From G963663525 sp963663525 (lineage in GTDB: Bacteria; Myxococcota_A; SURF-8; G963663525), in assembly GCA_963663525.2 (NCBI GenBank), contig CAXXHC010000001.1:2418001-2482000 (forward strand): DNA of 64,000 nucleotides. The letters are read 5' to 3'. Positions 60,235 to 64,000 of this stretch are shown here, one piece after another (the stretch's first letter is position 1; every line of letters starts with the position of its first letter). Position numbers and translations under genes: made by a program. The notes under the pieces are model-generated. The model was not told the origin of the DNA. It ran no database searches and saw only the letters and a list, made by a program, of their open reading frames with translations.

Positions 60235-61125
60235 CTATTCGTATTTATGAATAATATGGGTCATGTTTTCACAGGGTCTGCACAACGCGGCGGGAATCCC
60301 GGCATTGCGGCGTGCTCGACCTGCCAGGGCGCGGAAGATGTCGCCGGCGTTGTCTTCGTCGCACTGGATGCACTCGTTGAGGGCGCCATCCTCCTCCTGG
60401 TAAGGCTCCGCAAGCAGTTGCATACAGATCGTTCCGCAATGTTCGCTGGTGTTTAAAATATTGTAGGCATTGACCTGCGCGCAGGGGCGTTCGAATCCCA
60501 ATTCCACAATACAATCCACCACTTGCTCGATATCCCCGCCTAGTCCTTTGAGTCCGCAGTTGCGAAGAGGATCGGTCTGGTCGGGCATTTCGATCAGAAA
60601 CGCCAGGCTGTTGAGGGAAGAACACTTGGCGCAGGCAGTCGTATGCGTGAGGATACCCCCGGCGTTTTCCATCTCTTCGAGCGTGTCGAAGGTCTGAAGC
60701 CGGTAGGTTTTTTCTTCCCTGTTTTCAACCATCACCGCGCAGAATTGATCGTCCCGGCGCGGGTAGGCGTCCGGATTGGCGTAGGGATCTTCCGTGAGTT
60801 CCTCCGGCGGGTTGAGCAATTTCCACTCTTTCAGACTCGCCACGAACGCCTCGTCGTATTCCGGTGCGAATTCGCCGTTTGCGCAGGTGCAGACCGGGCC
60901 GCAAAGGCCCTCTTCGATACCGGTTTTTTCGTTGGGAGCCCCAAAAAAGCCTTCGCAGCCGGTCAATTCCAGCAGTTGGCTGCCTTCGAAATCGCTTTTT
61001 TCCAGTTCACTCGTTTCCTGATCGCCGTTCGAATCGGAAAACTCGCCGTCGGAATCTTCCCCGAAACAGCCTGCCGTACCGAAAACGAAAAACAGGCATA
61101 CCAATACCGCCATCCATCGTGTCAT
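60235..61125 (-). CDS. Cys-rich lipoprotein of unknown function
   Basis: A 296-residue lipoprotein. MTRWMAVLVCLFFVFGTAGC has a good lipobox (TAGC), and an acidic linker of about 30 residues follows. The rest is rich in Cys (about 16 residues), including CGPVCTCANG, CAKCSSL, CGTICM and CIQCDED. It may be a disulfide-stabilised or metal-binding periplasmic protein (inference). GGGAG precedes the ATG. I do not recognise a family. Confidence 0.65.
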   Translation of the reverse strand: MTRWMAVLVCLFFVFGTAGCFGEDSDGEFSDSNGDQETSELEKSDFEGSQLLELTGCEGFFGAPNEKTGIEEGLCGPVCTCANGEFAPEYDEAFVASLKEWKLLNPPEELTEDPYANPDAYPRRDDQFCAVMVENREEKTYRLQTFDTLEEMENAGGILTHTTACAKCSSLNSLAFLIEMPDQTDPLRNCGLKGLGGDIEQVVDCIVELGFERPCAQVNAYNILNTSEHCGTICMQLLAEPYQEEDGALNECIQCDEDNAGDIFRALAGRARRNAGIPAALCRPCENMTHIIHKYE

Positions 61126-61455
61126 GTCTTACTCCCACGAGACAAAATCGAGGCCACGAATTTTTCGTGCTTCCATGCTTTCACTTCAGGAATATCACGT
61201 CGTCCGCGATAGCTTACCCTGAAAAGCGAATCTGTCAAACGGAGAAGAAAACAGTGGGCGGAATTATTACGGTTCTTTACAAGTTTTTACGATATTTCGC
61301 AGAATTACAGTAGCCGCGATTTCGGTGCTTTTCGGCGGGCTTTCGCCTCGCCGCTACTGTGGATTTTTCTATCTAGTATCAGATCGGGTGAAAATCACCC
61401 GACCTGCCTTGGAACCAACGAATGTGAATTCACGCCCGGAAAGAAGGAATGGAAA
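61126..61455. other. Intergenic region with repeats, no gene
   Basis: The 330 bases hold a half-preserved copy of the 50902 inverted repeat (CGGCGGGCTTTCGCCTCGCC, 61333 onward) and a short GATCGGGTGAAAATCACCCG palindrome of the GTCGGGT family (61383-61405). Confidence 0.45.
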
Positions 61456-62733
61456 TCAGTCCCATTCTTCCTGATACTCCGCGTGGCTCAGCGGGATATC
61501 CTCGTAATTCTTCAAATATTGCCGGGATTCCGTCGAGCCCCTCAAGTAGTAGTTGAGGTAGGCGGTGTTGTAGTGATTAATCAGGTCATGGGCCTCGTTG
61601 TAGTCCACGTTGTAATCCGGGTTGCAGCCGTCGTTGATCGCGTCGCGGGCGTCGGACCAGTCGAGCTTGTCGGCCAGTTCGTCCAAATTGAGCAGGCAGA
61701 TGTCCGAAAACGTGAAGTGCCCGCCTTTGAGGATCGTCACCATCACCTTGGGTTTGCCGAATTCCATGTAAGGTTCCAGCATGTTTTCTTCGTACTGGAG
61801 CGTGCTGTCCAAGGTGCCGCCCATGATCATCATCGGCTTGGGGTATTCGGAGAGCGTGCAGCCTGACAGAACGCACATGCCGCCCACGGGAGCCTGTGAG
61901 ATGACGATATCCACCCGATCGTCCAGGTAGCCGACGATTTCCGACGTGACCGCGCCGAAGGAATGTCCCATTGCCGCGATGTTTTCCAGATCCACGGTGC
62001 CGTACAGGAAAGAGTCCGGGTCGTCGTTTTCCCTCTCCATCTGGTCGATGAGGAAACGGATGTCGTCGGGTCGGACCGCGACGGCGGCCCCGGTGGCTCC
62101 GACGCTCCAGTCGTCGCGGATCAGCTCCCACAGCGTGTTGCCGATGTGGTCTGGCGCAACGACGATGTAGCCGTGGCTGGCGATCTGCGGGGTTTGGAAC
62201 ACCGACTGGAAGCGGATGCCCCCGGAACCGTGGGAAAACAGCACGAGCGGGAAACGGGTTCCCGGCCAGACCGGAACGTCCGGCATGGCGGGGCTGGTGA
62301 AATAACCCAGTTCGGTATCTCCGATCATTTCCTTCAACTGATCGTCGAAGGCGCAGGCTTCGGCTTTGGGGTCGTATGCCCTGGCGTTTTCTTCGTCCAG
62401 TTCGACCGTCGTCGGATACCAGATTTCCGTGACCAGGCGGCGTGGTCCGCCGCCGGAATCGCGATCGTCGGGGCGGCTTTCGTCGTAATAGACGATCGTC
62501 CGCACGCCTACCGGATACGGTCCCCAGGCCATGGGATCAATGGCGTTTCCGGGACCGGCGGGTTCGAAGGCCGGTTGGGGATAGTCGTTGTCGATTTCCG
62601 ACGCTTCGGCTTCCGCATCCGCGTCGCCTCCGTCAAGGACGGATTCGTCGTCATCGGAACAGGCCGGGAACAGCAGACAAGCCAGCAGCGCGAGAGTCGC
62701 GAGGAATAACGGATGGATGGTGGATTTTCGCAT
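61456..62733 (-). CDS. Alpha/beta-hydrolase lipoprotein (PAF-acetylhydrolase-like)
   Basis: A 425-residue exported hydrolase. MRKSTIHPLFLATLALLACLLFPAC is a lipoprotein signal (FPAC), followed by an acidic linker. RFPLVLFSHGSGG is the oxyanion strand region, the nucleophile elbow is GHSFG in IAAMGHSFGAVTS, the acid may be Asp in GGTLDST, and the His is in LKGGHFTF. The pattern of a WYP motif (EIWYPTTVEL) near the start and GHSFG is that of bacterial platelet-activating-factor acetylhydrolase / chlorophyllase-like families, so an ester or lipid hydrolase is likely. It is monocistronic. Confidence 0.85.
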   Translation of the reverse strand: MRKSTIHPLFLATLALLACLLFPACSDDDESVLDGGDADAEAEASEIDNDYPQPAFEPAGPGNAIDPMAWGPYPVGVRTIVYYDESRPDDRDSGGGPRRLVTEIWYPTTVELDEENARAYDPKAEACAFDDQLKEMIGDTELGYFTSPAMPDVPVWPGTRFPLVLFSHGSGGIRFQSVFQTPQIASHGYIVVAPDHIGNTLWELIRDDWSVGATGAAVAVRPDDIRFLIDQMERENDDPDSFLYGTVDLENIAAMGHSFGAVTSEIVGYLDDRVDIVISQAPVGGMCVLSGCTLSEYPKPMMIMGGTLDSTLQYEENMLEPYMEFGKPKVMVTILKGGHFTFSDICLLNLDELADKLDWSDARDAINDGCNPDYNVDYNEAHDLINHYNTAYLNYYLRGSTESRQYLKNYEDIPLSHAEYQEEWD

Positions 62734-62852
62734 CGGCTTTCTCTCTTTTCGTGTTCGACGGTTTCACGTTGGGTTTTCGTTAGCAGATTCGTTCCGAATT
62801 GGCCAGAAAACCGGTTGAGAATTCGATTTTGCAGCGTGAAATCGTCTTGTGA

Positions 62853-63263
62853 CTAGAAATCCCCCCGAACGAGCACCCAGTTACGACGACGTTTTTCCCA
62901 AAGTTGCACGAGATTTTTCGTCTTGACGACCATTTGGTTGTTGTCGAAGTATTCCCGAACTACGGTAACGGTCGCTTGCGTATTGTCGGAATTGAACACC
63001 ACACGACGAATGAAGTAGCTGGAAATCCTACGGTTTTTCAACCAGCTTTCCATATCCTGAAAGAAGCGGGTCTGCTCTCTGGCGTCCACCGACATTCCCG
63101 CGAAATCGATGTTGCCGTCTGTCAGTGCATTGTGGTAGGTTTCTACCGCTTCTTTAAATTCTTTTTCGGACTGTCTGCAGCCTGTTGTCAGTACGAGGGC
63201 GGCAAGCAGCAGGACGAACAGGAACGAAGCCGGGAATGTGAGGGACAATCGTCTGGCATTCAT
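62853..63263 (-). CDS. Small lipoprotein
   Basis: A 136-residue lipoprotein. MNARRLSLTFPASFLFVLLLAALVLTTGC ends in a good lipobox (TTGC). The remainder has EFKEAVETYHNALTDGNIDFAG and a beta-strand-rich end (QATVTVVREYFDNNQMV, LVQLWEKRRRNWVLVRGDF), recalling the NTF2/SnoaL-like or lumazine-binding folds of small periplasmic proteins. GGAG precedes the ATG. No function is assigned. Confidence 0.7.
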   Translation of the reverse strand: MNARRLSLTFPASFLFVLLLAALVLTTGCRQSEKEFKEAVETYHNALTDGNIDFAGMSVDAREQTRFFQDMESWLKNRRISSYFIRRVVFNSDNTQATVTVVREYFDNNQMVVKTKNLVQLWEKRRRNWVLVRGDF

Positions 63264-63346
63264 CGAAGATCTCCATTATCAATGGCACGCGGATTTCAGC
63301 TTAGTCAGAACCGCTTTCGATGTCAAAGGAACCAAAGGAAACGATG

Positions 63347-63865
63347 ATGAAATGGTGGCAAATGTGTGGATTTTGCGTAATTTTTGGGATGCTTTTCCTT
63401 CTGGGATGCGGCGGCGACGGCTCGTCGGACGAAATCGGGGATGAGGGCTACGATCCGCACGAAAGCCCCGAAAACCTCGCCCATGGCGTATACGATCTCT
63501 ATCGTGCCGGAGAAAGCCTGGCCTGCGGTCACGATCTTTTCCTGCCACAGGAGGTTTTGAACAGCCTGTTTTCCGACTCGGAAAAATTCTGCAATGTGGC
63601 CTGGTGCGATCACGACAACTACCTGTACGAGGCGATCCAGGCAGACGACGTGGTGGATTTCCAACGCTGGCGACCGCAAGGCGGCGGAGATATGCAGACC
63701 ACGAGCGGCTCCGGTGTAACGCTGGAATACCTCGAAGGCGGTGGCGTGTACGTCATGGACGACGACGACACCGGCGAATTCCCGCTGCATAAAATCGTCA
63801 AGTACGATGAAAAATGGTACGTGCTGGAACTCGTCCGCAACCGGGATGAGGTGTGCAGTAAGTAG
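63347..63865 (+). CDS. Small lipoprotein with acidic linker
   Basis: A 172-residue lipoprotein. MKWWQMCGFCVIFGMLFLLGC gives a signal and lipobox (LLGC); an Asp/Glu-rich stretch follows. The body has NTF2-like features (NLAHGVYDLYRAGES, FSDSEKFCNVAW, KIVKYDEKWYVLELV), comparable to the neighbouring small lipoprotein. AAAGGA precedes the ATG at 63347; ATGs at 63344 and 63320 are alternatives. It is divergent from that neighbour. Confidence 0.68.
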   Translation: MKWWQMCGFCVIFGMLFLLGCGGDGSSDEIGDEGYDPHESPENLAHGVYDLYRAGESLACGHDLFLPQEVLNSLFSDSEKFCNVAWCDHDNYLYEAIQADDVVDFQRWRPQGGGDMQTTSGSGVTLEYLEGGGVYVMDDDDTGEFPLHKIVKYDEKWYVLELVRNRDEVCSK

Positions 63866-63886
63866 CCGATATTAGGCGATTTTCTT

Positions 63887-64000
63887 CTATTTCATGCACG
63901 CCGCCGCTTCCGCGTCGGGAAACACCAGAAACGCGATGGTCAAGGGTGGCAACTCGAACCACGCCGTTTCCAGGCGTTCCAGGGGTTGCGGCTCCATGGC
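63887..64000 (-). CDS. C-terminal fragment of a gene running off the right edge
   Basis: The minus-strand frame ends at TAG (63889-63887) and is open to the window edge, giving AMEPQPLERLETAWFELPPL and a hydrophobic end (TIAFLVFPDAEAAACMK). Thirty-seven residues are too few to assign. It could also be a short complete frame from the ATG at 63997. Confidence 0.3.
   Translation of the reverse strand, partial: AMEPQPLERLETAWFELPPLTIAFLVFPDAEAAACMK

Noticed and set aside
1..64000. Anti-phage, toxin-antitoxin, prophage or biosynthetic gene cluster
   Set aside because: No reverse transcriptase, nuclease effector, toxin pair, integrase, transposase, NRPS or PKS motif was recognised in any plausible gene.

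Overview
The window comes from a Gram-negative (diderm), GC-rich bacterium with intergenic regions that are more AT-rich and full of repeats. The evidence for a diderm is a TolC/MFP/RND efflux system, many lipoproteins with Asp/Glu-rich linkers after the lipidated Cys, and one protein ending in an outer-membrane-type barrel. Acid-linker lipoproteins, a collagen-like Gly-rich surface protein, Wood-Ljungdahl accessory genes and the order rpmE-DUF1385-prfA suggest a deltaproteobacterial-grade or related uncultured lineage (inference; no marker gene was searched). No prophage, transposase, CRISPR array, plasmid gene or recognisable defence island was seen. The mobile-like content is small palindromic or MITE-like repeats.

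Layout. 1-6.4 kb: the 5' part of an MFS transporter, a metallophosphoesterase lipoprotein, a glycine-rich surface lipoprotein, endonuclease III and a methyltransferase. 6.6-15.2 kb: a MORN-repeat protein, a PcrA/UvrD helicase, thioredoxin and a large metallopeptidase/beta-propeller/barrel protein. 15.6-21.1 kb (minus strand): a Mn/Fe/Zn-type ABC transporter in which both permeases carry a C-terminal DtxR/MntR-like module. 21.4-24.8 kb: rpmE, DUF1385, prfA, a CBS protein and an unknown protein. 25.5-31.1 kb: fhs, folD, a reductive activator of corrinoid proteins and a CooC-type ATPase, which together look like a folate/acetyl-CoA pathway module. 31.4-37.4 kb: the haem genes hemE-hemN-hemH-hemY-hemA, tightly packed. 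37.6-40 kb: an M24 peptidase and an EF-hand-like lipoprotein. 40.0-47.3 kb: a compact histidine operon. 47.3-51.8 kb: rluD, rpsU, a propeller lipoprotein, an initiator-like tRNA-Met and hsp20. 51.9-57.7 kb: RND, MFP and TolC genes. 58.3-64 kb: a sigma-54 activator and several lipoproteins, including an alpha/beta hydrolase.

The best find is the histidine operon. Eight structural genes encode all ten enzyme activities. HisA, HisI and HisE are fused in one chain, and HisC is fused to a HAD phosphatase that probably supplies the histidinol-phosphatase step. Upstream, too short to be noticed as an ordinary gene, is a 20-residue leader peptide with five His codons among seven. It is followed by an intrinsic terminator and a 9-nt segment perfectly complementary to the terminator's left arm, which is a complete classical attenuator. 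The best promoter places the -10 box only six bases before the leader ATG, so the leader transcript may be leaderless.

Other points are the paired permease-DtxR fusions, the peptidase/propeller/barrel protein, a higher-order duplication inside the MORN gene, and several families of palindromic repeats found between genes.
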